In this document: positions 51,801-64,000 of the stretch, one piece after another
Numbering within the stretch: the stretch's first letter is position 1
How the letters are laid out: each line of letters begins with the position of its first letter
Origin: Augochlora pura
Taxonomy: Eukaryota > Arthropoda > Insecta > Hymenoptera > Halictidae
Direction of reading: 5' to 3'
Assembly: GCF_028453695.1 (NCBI RefSeq)
Contig: NC_135781.1
Location: 25,109,640 to 25,173,639, forward strand
DNA length: 64,000 nt
Notes under the pieces: model-generated
Databases searched by the model: none
What the model was told of the DNA's origin: nothing
The model's input: only the letters and a program-made list of their open reading frames with translations
Translations under genes and position numbers: made by a program

Positions 51801-54800
51801 GCGATTCGCGTGCTCCGCAGTCGCGCCTCCCGTTAAATACAGTTTCATTAACAAGTAACCGGTGCGCGACCGGTCCCGGAGTCGGAGGCCTGAAAACTTT
51901 AATTCCGTGCAGCAACAATTTCATTGAATTCATGGAGCGTATCGTGCCCCTCTGGCAAGATCAAACAATGGCCGCGCATTAACCGGCCGGCGGACGATGT
52001 TGTAATAAATTTCAGCGGCGCCACGCTGCGCGGGATCGAGTGGCAATCAACGAGAAGCAATTCTGCTTCTGTTATCAGCGCGGCGAGGACCAATTAACTC
52101 GGTTAACCCTTTCCTTACCGAGGCTGGATATAGTCGCACGAACCCTACGGAGCGAAGCGGTATAACTGGGCTCCAAGGCTGGCTGTAGTCGCTCGTTAAA
52201 ATCCTCTGGGAGTTTCCGCCGGCGAAATTTGATTATTTCGACGTGTGATTGACACTAGGTCGGCTGGGCGACATGGTAACGACGCTTTTGTCGGGAGTTA
52301 TTGATTCGTTTGGTTATTAACCGGTGACTAGGTGGCTCGTAACGATTTTTCTAGTCGGACCTCCCGCGGAGTCAATTTTTCTGACTGCGAGCACTTTCGC
52401 AGTTCTTTGAGAGTCTAAACATTTTTAACAACATTATTAAACAACAATTTCCTTAATTGTAATACAATACTGAAACTATCTTGTTAAAAAAATTCGAAGC
52501 AGAAAGAAACTTTGCCAGGGTTCTAGGTTTGTCGACTTTCATCAATGGTAACTCTTCTTAGTGGTGACAATTTTTTGAAACTTTACCAATGAAGAAACAT
52601 AATTGCACGTGTTTTGTCCTTTAGCTTGCTGATAGAATAACACGAAAAAGTCGCGAGCAGAAACAACGAGCACAACAGTGGCACAGAAAAATTGCCAAAG
52701 TTCCACTTGCATTGGAAAACGTTCAAAATGTTGAGAGGGAATTTAACAGAATTTTCGGCAACAGAGAGAAGACTGGTAGTAGTAGAGTGGCTGGGGAGAG
52801 AGAGGGCAACGTGGGTGTAATTGGAAAGGTAAAAGAGCGCCATAGGTGTACGTACCTCGATCCAGATCGGGGAATGGGCCTCGGGATCGCCGTGAACGCG
52901 CCGTCTTCGACGAAGCTGACTTCCGTGCTCCTGGTCGCGTCGAATTCCGGCGAGCAGCCCCACGTTACCGTCGTAACCTCCGACTGGCCCTTCCTCGACT
53001 TCGCGTACTGTATCACCCTGGCACCGTTGTAGATTATGTCCGCCATGCAGCCCCTCAAGTAGTCCGTGTGCCCTGCGAACAGCCGAGAATTCCGTGCCGT
53101 GTCACGAATATTTCTTGGGGCGGTTCAGAATCGTTGTTAACCTCGTCCCTTCGTGGAATTCGCTGTACCACCGATCCTCGAAGGTTCCGACGTTTACAAC
53201 CCTCTTAGCGACCTACCCATCCCACGGTACCCATCCTACGGGTGTACGCCTATAGTTTTCTGCGTTAGTCAAATTATTCCCCGTCCGCGATACACTCCTC
53301 TCCATAAAGTCATCCTTAGGAATTTCTGCGGAATGTTCGCCGAGTTTTCTTTGTCCCCGCGAGCACGTAAAGAAGTTCAGAACTACTCGAGCTGGGTAGA
53401 ATACCTCCGTAATCGTTCTTTTCTGTATCGATCATTATTTTGCTGCTCGATTGTCAGCATCAGGTAGAGCTCATCTTTGCGAAAAGAAATATTTCTAGAA
53501 TGATCTTTTGTAAGGATCGTTAGCCTGTTACATTATTAAGAAACTTAATCGGTTTCGATATTAGTAGACAAAAGTACATGGCTTTTTTTATCGAAAATAT
53601 GTATTTTATTAAAGTTGTAGTAGTTTCATCATGGGAATCTTTGAGCAAAACAAAATGGTCGCCGTGATAGCTCCACGAACCTAGAAGATCCTCAATATAT
53701 ACAGACGTAATTATCCCGTAAACGAAATCACAAAATAATTCGAAACTATCCAAACGATATTACCTAAACGAAACATCTCCGCTTTGAAAATTTACGGAAA
53801 CTCTGCAGATATTTTCAAGATTGTTTCGAATTTGTTTTACAGCCACGCTTCAGAATTATATTTGCCCGCTACAGAACTGTAAAAAAATTCGAGAAAGTAT
53901 TCAAGGAATCCCTTTAACTCGGCGCGTTATCAAACGTCTTTTCGCAGGAAAATCAAACGCGAGGATCCCGACTGCTTTCGGACCAACGATCAAGAAAGAT
54001 CGCGCGCGGATTGCGAAGAAGCCGGAGCTAGTACGTGTCGCGCGAGAAAATCGCGGATGGGGCGTTGAAAATTCTCGGAGCTATTTGCATTGCGCAATTT
54101 TTCAATCGAAGATATTACTCCCCGGTTGTCCCCGATGCGATTTTATTGGAAAGTTCGTTCGCGGATCGTCTGGCCCGTAACGGCCAGCGGCGAGAGGCGA
54201 GATCGAGACCCGAGAGAAGGAGGAAGCTTCACGGGATAATCGTTGATCCGCGAACAATACCATAAACGGTTTTATTCGAGCCGTTATCCGCGGTGCTCCT
54301 CGGGACTCGCAATTTCCTTCGAGCGAAGTTCACGCGCGAGCAAATAACGAACCGGCGGATATTAAACCCCGATGACCGGACGATTCTTAGCCCTCCGAGG
54401 GGTTGCGAGAACGCTTTGGCACGGGTTTTCCTCCGGGTGTCGTTTGCCGACGGGGACCCACGCCGGAGCACCGGCCCCCGTAATGAAAGCGTCAGTTGCA
54501 AACCGCATTTGATGAGGTTGATGGCCAGATAATCTCAGTTTCGGGGCTGGCAACGAGCAAAGTAGGCTATCGAATCTCCCGGTGCCGTGATTTGCGAGAC
54601 GCCTGCCTGTGCACCCTCCTGCGCCCGGCCTCGCTGCGCCACGCCGCGTCGCGTCGCGTCGCGCCCGAGTTCATTTATCTGATTGGATCCGGCGTAGTTA
54701 GCGGGTTGCCTCGTGGCAATGATATGCCGCCAACTTAAATTCCTTATTATTATTCCTATCCCTCGCTCCGAACTCCGTGGAAACTCGGCGAACCGGCGGC

Positions 54801-56087
54801 AGCCCTCGAAAATCTTCAATCTGAAATTCCACCGACTCCCACTTCACCCAATTAACAGCCGTGCTTGCCGTGCTCGCGCCGTGCCGCGACGGGAGCCTCC
54901 TACCCGTGTAAACCCTGTGTCAATCGCGTTTTCTTTCTGCATACACTTTTCGCTTAGCCTTGGCTGGGGATTAATCACGTTCCCCCATTTCGGCACACCA
55001 CTGTGCGCGGCTGGAACTCGGTGAAACTCTATTCAACTCTAGAATTTCAGCTCCCTCGATTCGCGGAGTCGCTGTTTAACCAAGGCGAACCGTATTTCCT
55101 ACTTTCTTTGGACTAGGATATAATACCTTTGGTAGGGTAAAGGCGAAGAAAGCGTTACGATACCGATGGCCAACTTTTGTCGCGTTCTGGAATTGTTCTG
55201 CCACGAATTGGTAGAGATTCCGATTGAAGGTGCAAGGTGGAGGGAGAGAGAGAGAGAGCGAGAAAAGCCGTGGCATGATCAAAAATGGAATCTCAGGATA
55301 GAATTCCGTAACAAACTGTTATCTAATCCGAGACAGTTCCGCGGAAGAGGCCGCGACGGATTCGTCTTTGGCGGACTCTACGCCGGCATATTACGTTTCC
55401 GTCGAACAGGCAGGTGTGGGCGGTGAGCCAGTGGGTTGAAAGAGAGAGAGAGAGAGAGGAAGAGAGAGAGAGAGAGCGGGAGAGTGACAGACGGTAAGAC
55501 GCGTCAACGTATCAACTCCGGCAGACATTTCGTTTTCTCGTTGTAAAGGGAATTCCATGCACTGCTGCTCCGACGGGCTTGATCGTATTTCTATGACGGA
55601 TCAGTGGCTGTCGCGGGGCCGCATGGAGCTGGGCCATGGAAGACGAGCCGCGACGCACCTGTGGCAAGGTAACACGAGTCGCATAAGGGAAAATCGAGGC
55701 GTGTTTACGTACACGGCATGGATCGCGAGGACGGTTTTCTGGCGCGGCGGTGCCGCAATAAACCGGGCCCGTTTCACAGTGCGGTGAATCGCTCATCCCG
55801 CAAACCCCGCCGCAGCTACCCGTTCTACGTGATCCGGCCGCGCGCGCCGCGATTACATTAATTGGAGAAGTTTCGAGCATGGTTTTTCCTAAGCGACCGA
55901 AGATACTGCGGATAACCGCTAAACGGACCAAGCCGCGCGCCGTACGTCCCCGTGTCCGACAACTCTATGCTCCTATCCCCGGGGATTTTAAGGACTCGAC
56001 GCTGCGCCGGGTCCCTGTGTCCACTTTGCGAATCACACCGACCGGAAACTGTTCCGGAAATATCTACGTGCCAAATAAATGACGGTT

Positions 56088-56120
<33 letters not shown>

Positions 56121-59100
56121 TGCCCGTCATCAGTCCACCCTTTAATCCTGCGGAACCGACCGTTACGCCGCACCTAATCGCCGATTGAACATGTCGCTTT
56201 TTCGAAAAGATTCCACTCTTTTCTGTCCTCAGTTAATGCGATCATTGTGACATGCATTGTTTGCGATTCACAGTCGTGGTCGGTATTGTATTATATTATC
56301 GTCGTGTTCGATTCATAGTCCCAGTTGGTATTCTATTATACGCGTATTCGATTTAGAGTGGTATTCCGCATCGGATGACGACCGATTAAAGCATGTGCGA
56401 GAGATGGAATGGCAATGATTGATAATATTAGGATGTCTCGAAGGTTCTTTACGGTTATCGCGCGATTGATGTTGCCAGGCAGTGCGATCTCTAAATATGA
56501 GATTCTCTTGCGCATGAGCAGACTTGTGTAGAGCTAAACTATCAAATAAATTAGATTTACGTACTTGATCGTATTGATTCGTACGAGTTAAATACAAGTT
56601 AAACACTGAAATTCGTGGAACGTATGCAGCAAGAGACTTTCTGAACAATGCACAAACGGGGTAGATATATTTTCATTTAGAAACTGCGTGAACAAATATG
56701 TAGCTTTGAAACGTAAGTCCGAACAATAAATTATTGAAAATATTGTTCGCAAGTTTTCTACTCGTCGACACGTAATAACGAATACGTGTTCCTTTTACGG
56801 TAAACACACTTCTGGAAGGCTTCCGTTTTGATTAATATTTCCAGGCAGTTATTAATCTCTCGCCACGATACACGATACACAATATTGTCAAGTATTGCGA
56901 GCGAAGTGCAGAACAGAATAACACGAATAACAATGCGTTTATTAACCGGAAGATGCGTCCGGGAGAAGTATCGGGAAATGAATGGCGGGGCAGGACTCCG
57001 CAAGTTTATTTCGATGGACTATCTTGTTCTTTGTTACGACCGCGGTCGAACCGAAAATTGGAAAAATTGCGATCCCCGGTACGGAGCACCAGTGATTTCG
57101 TTAATATAATGAAACTGCGCGTGCTGTATCCGTGGGATTGGACGGCCGGATATCACGTCGATAACACTGTGAAAGCGTGCAGACGCGCGACAGATATTTC
57201 GTCTGTAATATCGCGATTTTTCGTCGCTGCGACGGCAGTAATATCGGAAACGTTCGACGAGAACTATTCCAGATATTCGCGACCGTGAAACGGAGTCATA
57301 AAATAAATAATTCCCCGTGTCGCCGCTTTCAAGACCGTTTCGATTTATTTGGACGTTACCGTGATCGAATGTTCCGCGATAGAACATTGACACCGACGTC
57401 TCCGGCCGGGTGTGTATGCGAGTGTATATACTTTTATTGATTTCGGGGCCGGCTCTCGACGTTGTGTGCCTACTACCAGGGACAACGGACTCTCTCTCTC
57501 TCTCTCTCTCTCTCTCCTTCTCTTTCTATTTCTCACTTTCTCTCTTTCCCGCTCTCTGTGTTTCCCGCGTAGTCGTGGAAACGTCATTCGATAAAGGAAA
57601 CTTATGCCGGGGATTTCAAAGACAAGTACTTTTCCAGCCACACAGCACACGCGCTACATCATAATTCCTCGCCGTCCCTAGCGGGACGCGCACGTTGAAA
57701 CGCGCATAAAGTATTAGGACAGCACCTATTCCATCATCCACGTTCACGTTCCCGTGCGTAATGCCCCGCCGCTTTTCGTCGAGGAACGCAAGCAAGTCAC
57801 AGCGAATTCGAGTTGACGCGAGGCAACCGTTTCTCCGCCACTTCGCGCGGAAACGAATTCGGGGGAGACCACGCGCCACTGTGCTAAGTGGATTTTACGT
57901 TTTCGGCCACGCAAAGGCCACTTTTCGGTCCTTTCCGTTTTCGCGCTTAGATGCCGCGCTAATATGTACCTCGTAACGAAACCGTTACGTTTTCACGCCG
58001 ATCGTTTCATCATTAATTGTTAGAGAACAGTACACGTTGTTTGCGTTTAGAGCTCGCTCGTACTAGCGTCAACCCCTTGACGTACCATTTTCTTCGCAGT
58101 TACTGCTATCGGAAATTTGTCGATTGCAATAATTGATTAGGAAGGAAAGAATATCGCTGTTCATCGTGTGCCTGAATTTGCTTGATAAAAACAGATCAGA
58201 ATTCAAAGTTGCAAAAAATTGAAAAGATTTATTGTGCGAGATAATTCAAAATAATAGGTTGCGTGTGTGACTTCGAGTCAATTTCGTTCCGAAATTTCGA
58301 AGTTCGATAAGGGATTAAAGAAACGATCTCTAAGGAATGCGAAACGAACTTCCCAACAATCTAATTAACCCCTTGGCTACTGTGGGCGCCTATAGGCGCT
58401 TAGAAATTTTGCGTTTGTGATATTGAGAGCGCCTTCAGGCGCCCAGCGCAGTTTGGCTTTGTGATACGGAGGGCGCCTAGAGGCGCTTGATACCTTACTT
58501 GATTATTAAATATTTTGTTATTTTTTATTTAGACAATGTTTATTAGATATTTATGCCAAGTCAGATTCAAGAAAATAAATAATATTGTTTTAATATAGTA
58601 AAATTCAGATTTCTGATTATTGAAATATGTTTTAACAAAAATGCATCCCTACCCAAAAATTCGCCGTTCTCGGCGCACATCGTAACACAATCCCTGCCGT
58701 ATGGTACGATCGGTGCGTAACAAAGTGTGCCGTAGTCAAAGGGTTAAATTTGTCATGATACTATATTAAAAAATTTATGAAAAAGAGCTTCTGACGTCTT
58801 CGTGTTTTAATAACCGAAGAAATTTAGTTATCGAACAATTATCGTTGTTTCAATTCGTTTGTGCTCAATTCGGTGCAATTATTCGAGAAACAATTTTCGA
58901 ATTGCAATAAGAACGTTGTCGGATTCGCGGATAACCGCGACGGCAGTCGATTGTCCTGTCCCGTTCGCGGATAAGGAAACGATTGACTGACTGGTGGATG
59001 CAAAGTTGGAGGCCCGTCGATTGGACGATGGACGATTCTCCGGATATCCGCGTCGAGCCTTGAAACGAGGCTGATCGAAACGGGAAAACAATGTCGGATC

Positions 59101-62100
59101 ACTCGACGAGAAATATTTCATCGGGATACCCTCGAGTAGAATCGGTGGATGTTGGGGGTTTCTAAAAAAAATTCATGTTTTCGCAACAGCGTAGCGCGTG
59201 GATTGCAGATGGAAACAGGCGAGGGCACGCGTTACGCATTCTCGGCGCAACAAGAGGATCGAATATTGGTTTAGTTTTTGTTACGGCGTAACACCCACTT
59301 TATTGACCGGATTTTCTCGCCCGTAGAATGGGAACGAGGGTGGGCCGCACGAGGGCTCGATGTCGGCGCGATGTTTCGCTTTATTATTCCGAGCTAACGC
59401 AATCGAATCTGCAGAAATTTAAGTATTTTCGATTGCCGTGATCGCCGTGCGCGTTAACGAGACCTGCATCAATTTTACAAAAATCGAAAAACCCGGGAAA
59501 GAGAAAGAGAGAGAATGAGAGAAGAGAGGAGAGAGAGAGAGAAAGAAGAGAGAGAATGGTTGAAAGTGTCGGGTAAAAATACGAGGTGAATCACGGGTAG
59601 CCGGTGATCCGGGCGCCCGACAAATATTTATAAAAAGAAACGCCGGCTCCGGAAAAAGAGTCGCCGGGTTTTCTGATAAATAGAAACTCTTCGCCTCGCC
59701 GGCAAAAATTGTTGACTCGTAAATTAGCGCGGGCGGCACTGCGCTCGTCGCGATTATTTGATCCGCCGTCCCGGACACAAGGCGAGGCGACGCTACGCGA
59801 CGGAAGCCCGTGGAATTAGTTACGCGATAAAAAGCTGTTTGCCAATCGTTAACAGGCGGAATGACTTGCGAGCAGCGTCTATCGATTGACTACACCTGGA
59901 GCGACGGCAACCTTCGACGTCTGGCTCGTCCAAGTATTATTTAGTGCGTGTCAGAGGAGATATTTGGTCCATCAATCACCGGTCCGGGACCACCGGTGCC
60001 GGTCATCGAGCTAGATTATCACGCGGTATATACACTGATACAGGCCCGCAATGTTCCTGGCCGGTCTGCCGTTCCTAAACCCAATTTCTACCAATCGACA
60101 GTCCAATTATCGATCTCCTTCGTTCGCCGACTCGATACGTACGAACGTTTACGAGCTGTCGGATACTTGCCGCCGAGATCGAGGCCGGATACCGCCGATC
60201 GTTCGCGGCAGCTTGCCGCTTCTATATAAGGAAGCCAAACTTCGTTGACTTGAATAATTCCGCAGCGTTTTCTTCACTTTAGTTTACGCTCTTCATTACA
60301 ACGGCGCCTCAGCCGGCTACATAATGAAACGTTTCAAAGTTTCGAAAAAAGATAAACAGGAAGGAGACGGGAGAGATGGAATTCGCGGGGAGCTTTACGA
60401 CGGCCCACTTTCCATGGAACTAATAACGAATGCGATCCGTTAGCAGATTAAACTATTCGTCCGGCTTCGGAATTATTCGAGCTCGACCGAGCCAATAGCG
60501 ATTTTCAGTTTTTTTCAATTTCTTCCTTTGAAATCCGCTTTCTGGGACTTGGAAGAGTTCCCGGTTGCGCCCTCTGCGGCTGGCCACTCTGAAATCCTCT
60601 GACAACCCTTTTCAAGCATTCTTAGTCCTTCGCAGATCTTTCGGAGCTATTGGAGAATTTCCAAGGAACGATGGAGATCCCAGGGCTCCCAGGCCCTTTC
60701 AACAGCCTCTTCCGGTGTCTCCAGAGACTGCCGCGAGTCCTTCGAGGGTCTTCCTGGTGTCTGGGGATCTCGGAGAACCCACTTCGGTTCCTCAGGAATC
60801 TCTAGCGAACTTCATATAGAGACTTCCATGATCATGGCTCCGATCGAGGAGACCGATCAAGACTTACGAGCTCCGAAAAAAAAGTGCCATGTGTTAACTT
60901 CAACCAATTAATCCCGTTGGGGGAGGTATATTTTAATTTTACTCCTCTTTTTGTTGTTATTCAAGTTGACAATTTATATCTTATTTTTTTTGTAATTTGA
61001 AAGAAGGGAAGAATTTTTACTAGTCAGACTCGATTTTGATCGATAAGGAATTCAGGGTGAACTGCCCAATAAAGTTACATTCTACTGTAAAATTTTGACA
61101 GCATTACAGGTCCTTTTCATGGAACATTCTGCGATTATTCTAAAACTGCTTTCGTGAACAGTTGCAGGACAGATCTATTTGCTCATGCCACAATCGAATT
61201 CATGTATTATTTCGTCAAACGCGGATTACAGTTTGTTGAACAGGACGAGTCAGTAACTAGAAACAAATACATGGTGATTACGGTGCACGCATTTTGAAAA
61301 CATTAATATGTCGGACTAACAATAACAGACACAAAGCTCGGCAATTAACAATTAATAACTACACACGTCAAAGCGTCGATGTACACAAATATTACGCGTT
61401 CACATTTACCAACTAGTCTCGTTGTATTGGCTGTAATCATGTTTAGACGGCAATCAGTCGCATTTAGTGCTCGACACTTTTAGCGTTAATACGAATATAC
61501 GATTCTCTCTTGTAGACAATCTGCCGACCATAGTCATAGAATAGAACCAGAAATTTCTTTTCTTCGACATTTCCTTTTTTTAGTTTCAAGTTTCTGTGTT
61601 TTATTCGACGTTGCGTGACTACTGCCATATTATCATTCACTGTAACAAAACGCACGATGACGCTAATAAATAAAGTTATTATTATTATGTCTTCGTGAAA
61701 TGAGAACAACAGTTGTTTTAAGCAAAGCTGAACAAGATTTGATTCGGATAAGAAATGAGGTCTAACGAATAAAATTGTATTCGACCGCAGAAACAATCGA
61801 TTGATTAAAAATTTATCTACGCAAAAATTTTTTCCGAATTAGATTTTATTGAAGATTTATCAGAATTATTTGAACGAAGAGATAGAATAATTTACAACGA
61901 ATCATCGAATAGAATATTCGACTGAGAAGAATTCCTTCGGATAATTGCGTTAGACAAATATTTCTTCGAAAGGCGGTTGGACGATGCCAGACTCTGGTTT
62001 TAAGCGACCAATTTCACAAGTAGAGCGCCCGGACGCGCGATTAGGTTGACTTTACGAGAAGCATTGTTCCCGCTGTGGGGGCAACCGGCAATAATTTTTT

Positions 62101-63936
62101 GCGTGCACGGTCGCCGGAAGAAAAAATGAGAAAACTCATCGGAAATGTGAGCGAGGTGACGCGAACCAAATTGAATAGCATCGGTACAAACAGAGGGCGC
62201 CGGTTACGCCCCGTTCCCCTGCCCGGCGTTATCCCTTTCGAGCATCTCGCGCGACCTCGCTCGGCTCGGCTCGACTCGGCGCGGCGACCAGCTCGAAATT
62301 CAATTTACATATTCATGACAATTCATTTGTACCCCATGGTACGACATAGGGCTGCCTCCCCCGCCTCTCGAGAACCTCTTATTAATTCCTGTCACCCCGG
62401 CAGCCCCGCTAAATTCCCATGGCTGCGGAATAAAGAACGGGAAAGGAGGCGGACGATCTGTCCGGCGACCCCAGCCGGATACCGAGGAATTCATTTTTGA
62501 TATAGAAACGCGCATTCGCGGCCCATTTGCCGAGGGGAACCACGCCAGAGGAAGAAAGCTATTTTCGACGGTGTTCGCTCGCTTCCGCCGCAAATTCTTT
62601 ACTTTCCTAATGATCTTTTGCTGACGCGTCTACTTGAATCGTCTTTTATGGTAGTTTCGCTCGAAAATGCCGCGTTACATTTTTCTTGAGCGTCATCACC
62701 GTGACGGTTCGGAAAGTACGCGATTTTCTAGCGAGTTTACACTTCGTCTGTATTCTGTGGTGCAGGCATTGTAGGTCGGTACCATACAATTTTATAATTG
62801 GTGTGTGATGGATAAACAGAGAGTTGAATGCTTCGTCGGAATGCGTTCTTTAAATTGTTTTATGTCAATCAATCATTGCGATACGGTAAGCCGCAACTGG
62901 ACTGCGAATTTTATTCATCTATGGCGGAAACCAGTAGGTGAAATGTAAAATTGTGAAAATGTACGAAGAATTTAATATTGCTTTTACGATTCCTTCAGCG
63001 TAGGAACATTATTAAAAAAAAAAAACAATTTATTTCTCTTTATATAAAGATCCACAAAAATCGCTAGTTTCAATCCCATAACGACGACAAAGTCAGCGTA
63101 CAATTTATACATTAATACACTGTTACGACATTAAAATTATAACATTAATTTTACAGTATTAACGTAACATTACTATCATGTGTCAGTAAACAATTACGGG
63201 GTTTTATCTATCATCAAATGGTATATACTATAATACGTTACTTGGAAATTTTTTGTACGACCGCGGCGATGTGGGGTTAACGGATGAATCGGTAGCTGCG
63301 ATGAAAAAAGTGTCCCTTTTAGAAGCGCGACTGTTGCGAATCAAGGATACAGTGTACGAGGATTGATTAGCAAGGAGACTGGAGGGTTTTTCCCTCGGAA
63401 AAAAAATGCTCGACGAGTCTGTTTCGACGAGGACGAAGGAATCTGTGGGACGTTTCTTAACACCCCGTTCACGAGGCCGGCGAAGTGTCGCGAATCAAAG
63501 CACGGCGCCGAAGAAAAACGGCCGCCGAAGCGTGAAGCGTCGACGCACGTGGTTTTTGTTAGGCAGCTAGCTGCAGTCACGTGGCGGGACGATTTATTCG
63601 AGTGAGTCAGTGCCGTCAGTGAGTGAGGCCGGCAGCGGGCAACGAGTGGAAGAGAGAGAGGGGCGGAGAAGGGAGAGAGAGAGAGAAAGAGGGGCTCGAC
63701 TTACCTAGAAATAGCTCGTTGAAGTCACCCTGTCCTCCGATGAAGACACCGTAGTGTATGTTTAGCTCGAAGAACCGTCCCGGTAGCAGGGACTTGGTCG
63801 TGTGTATCACGTCGATCCTCAGCGTGATGTTCGCCTCTCTCCTGGTCAGATTGACCTCGTGCCAGCTGAGGTCGTTCAGCGTGAGGCCCGGGGTGCTGGC
63901 CATCTCGCTCTCGCCGGCGCCCAGATTAATGTGGAC
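30821..63936 (-). CDS. kon: CSPG4/NG2-type transmembrane proteoglycan (kon-tiki/perdido), 5' end beyond window
   Basis: Cell-surface protein; in Drosophila it works with Grip and integrins in muscle targeting and attachment and in glia. Nine coding exons: 63705-63936, 52856-53072, 43434-44028, 41301-41555, 37766-37963, 36593-36794, 33396-36113, 32874-33280, 30821-32797. They join in one frame (6,801 nt, 2,266 residues). Laminin G 1 spans exons 1-2 (HINLGAG, GVFIGG, LRGCMADIIYNG); laminin G 2 is mainly exon 3 (LLLYNTG, KWHRVVVDF, YIGG, YKGCLRSMQL). CSPG repeats run from exon 4 to mid exon 9 with recurring PxxG, FTQ-D-(I/V), HDGSE and FxxSDG motifs. A TM helix lies at about 2112-2134 (31217-31288), then a 131-residue tail ending QYWV, the PDZ-binding end of NG2. 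No signal peptide is present, so the first exon(s) lie past 64000. Exons 3 and 8 appear to end in GC donors. Confidence 0.95.
36795..37765 (-). other. CSPG4-gene intron 5
   Basis: 971 bp between GT-AG boundaries. GC-richer than the 3' introns, with no other gene recognised. The ORF at 37173-37412 on + is unsupported. Confidence 0.6.
38374..38550 (+). repeat. Intronic duplicated segment, copy 1
   Basis: Begins AACGAACCAATAAATTCT, includes TTAAATTCACCGGTC and AATTGAAATTAA, and ends near TTATAAATCCGAGATTAGCA. Matching blocks recur in the same order at 38789-38961. Confidence 0.75.
38789..38961 (+). repeat. Intronic duplicated segment, copy 2
   Basis: Begins AACGAACCGATAAATTCT, includes GTTAAATTCACCGGTCACC and AATTAAAATTAA, and ends TTATAAATCGGCGATTAGCA. 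Offset from copy 1 is 408-415 bp, with small indels. Non-coding. Confidence 0.75.
41556..43433 (-). other. CSPG4-gene intron 3 (probable GC-AG)
   Basis: 1.9 kb. The best in-frame donor is AAG|GCAAAT at 43432-43433 with a normal acceptor TTCGCAG|GTG. No other gene recognised. Confidence 0.55.
45127..45161. repeat. TCGAA pentanucleotide repeat
   Basis: Seven perfect tandem TCGAA units, continuing into degenerate CCGGATCGAACCGAACC copies. Confidence 0.95.
49231..49274. repeat. CT/C-rich microsatellite
   Basis: CTCTCTCCCTCCCTC, a run of ten C, then about 12 CT units. Confidence 0.95.
55440..55476. repeat. GA microsatellite
   Basis: Two GA runs separated by GGA; potential GAGA-type binding sequence. 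Confidence 0.9.
56093..56121. repeat. CT microsatellite
   Basis: About 14 uninterrupted CT units. Confidence 0.95.
57490..57516. repeat. CT microsatellite
   Basis: About 13 CT units followed by a longer CT-rich imperfect tract. Confidence 0.95.
58365..58747. mobile_element. TTAA-flanked piggyBac-type MITE with GGCGCC palindromes
   Basis: TTAA at 58365-58368 and 58744-58747 flank 375 bp. Inverted ends: CCCCTTGGCTACTG and CCCTTTGACTACGG. Three subterminal palindromes of the form GCGCCTnnAGGCGC (58385-58399, 58429-58442, 58472-58486) cluster near the left end. No ORF. It lies in intron 1 of the CSPG4-like gene. Confidence 0.78.
59502..59554. repeat. GA-rich microsatellite
   Basis: Imperfect GAGA tract interrupted by AA and T. 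Confidence 0.85.
63650..63690. repeat. GA-rich tract near exon 1 donor
   Basis: GAGAGAGA runs ending about 15 bp downstream (in transcript sense) of the 63705 donor. As transcribed it is a CU-rich stretch just inside the intron. Confidence 0.85.
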
Positions 63937-64000
63937 CTGCGGACAGACGACGGAACGAGAAGTCGAAGAGAAGAGCGACAAAAAGCGGAAAACGAGAGCT

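Larger units (their letters stand above)
44029..52855 (-). other. CSPG4-gene intron 2
   Basis: 8.8 kb between laminin-G exons. It contains a TCGAA pentamer array, a CT-rich microsatellite and GC-rich patches with long but unsupported ORFs, including a 229-codon frame at 47979-48668 on the minus strand. Several frames are open there at once, so I read them as chance. Confidence 0.55.
53073..63704 (-). other. CSPG4-gene intron 1 (within window)
   Basis: 10.6 kb separating the two halves of laminin G domain 1. It has several GA/CT tracts (about 55440, 56093, 57490, 59502, 63650), a TTAA MITE at 58365-58747 and CpG-rich stretches. I find no second gene. Regulatory elements are plausible but not demonstrable by eye. 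Confidence 0.55.

Noticed and set aside
52102..52198. Possible seventh TTAA element (TTAACCCTTTCCTTACCG start, direct repeat of GGCTGG-TAGTCGC)
   Set aside because: No matching inverted right end; only about 90 bp lie between TTAA sites, so I cannot support an element.

Overview
The window is animal nuclear DNA, almost certainly insect and most likely hymenopteran. Genes have many short GT-AG introns (about 60-100 bp), intergenic DNA is AT-rich, CpG is not depleted, and the histone genes are replication-type with 3' stem-loops instead of poly(A) sites. The order is an inference from gene style and transposon content; I could not run a search.

Bases 1-13,000 hold a histone cluster: H1 (+, 5' end cut by the window), a divergent H2B(-)/H2A(+) pair, a divergent H4(-)/H3-family(+) pair whose H3-side gene has shrunk to a 58-codon ORF with CENP-A-like residues, and an intact H4(-)/H3(+) pair. 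Two related chymotrypsin-fold protease loci (minus strand) separate the two H4 pairs. One is an intact predicted secreted trypsin and the other a pseudogene. Six TTAA-flanked piggyBac-like elements lie in the window, five of them in this part; one still carries the Cys-rich C-terminus of a transposase.

Bases 14,400-27,500 hold four housekeeping genes: an oligoribonuclease (REXO2 type, +), a 16-exon kinesin-5 (KIF11/Klp61F type, +), the Golgi pH regulator GPHR/GPR89 (+, with an apparent 1-nt frameshift at one exon start) and glucosidase II alpha (GH31, -). Copies of a foldback repeat lie between them.

Bases 30,800-63,936 are one large minus-strand gene, the insect CSPG4/NG2 orthologue (kon-tiki/perdido type). 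Nine coding exons give 2,266 residues: two laminin-G domains, a long array of CSPG repeats, one transmembrane helix and a cytoplasmic tail ending QYWV. The signal-peptide exon(s) lie beyond base 64,000. Its large introns hold microsatellites, a local segmental duplication, a further TTAA element and no other gene I can support.

The genes do not form a pathway. The histone genes act together in S-phase chromatin assembly; the others are independent neighbours.
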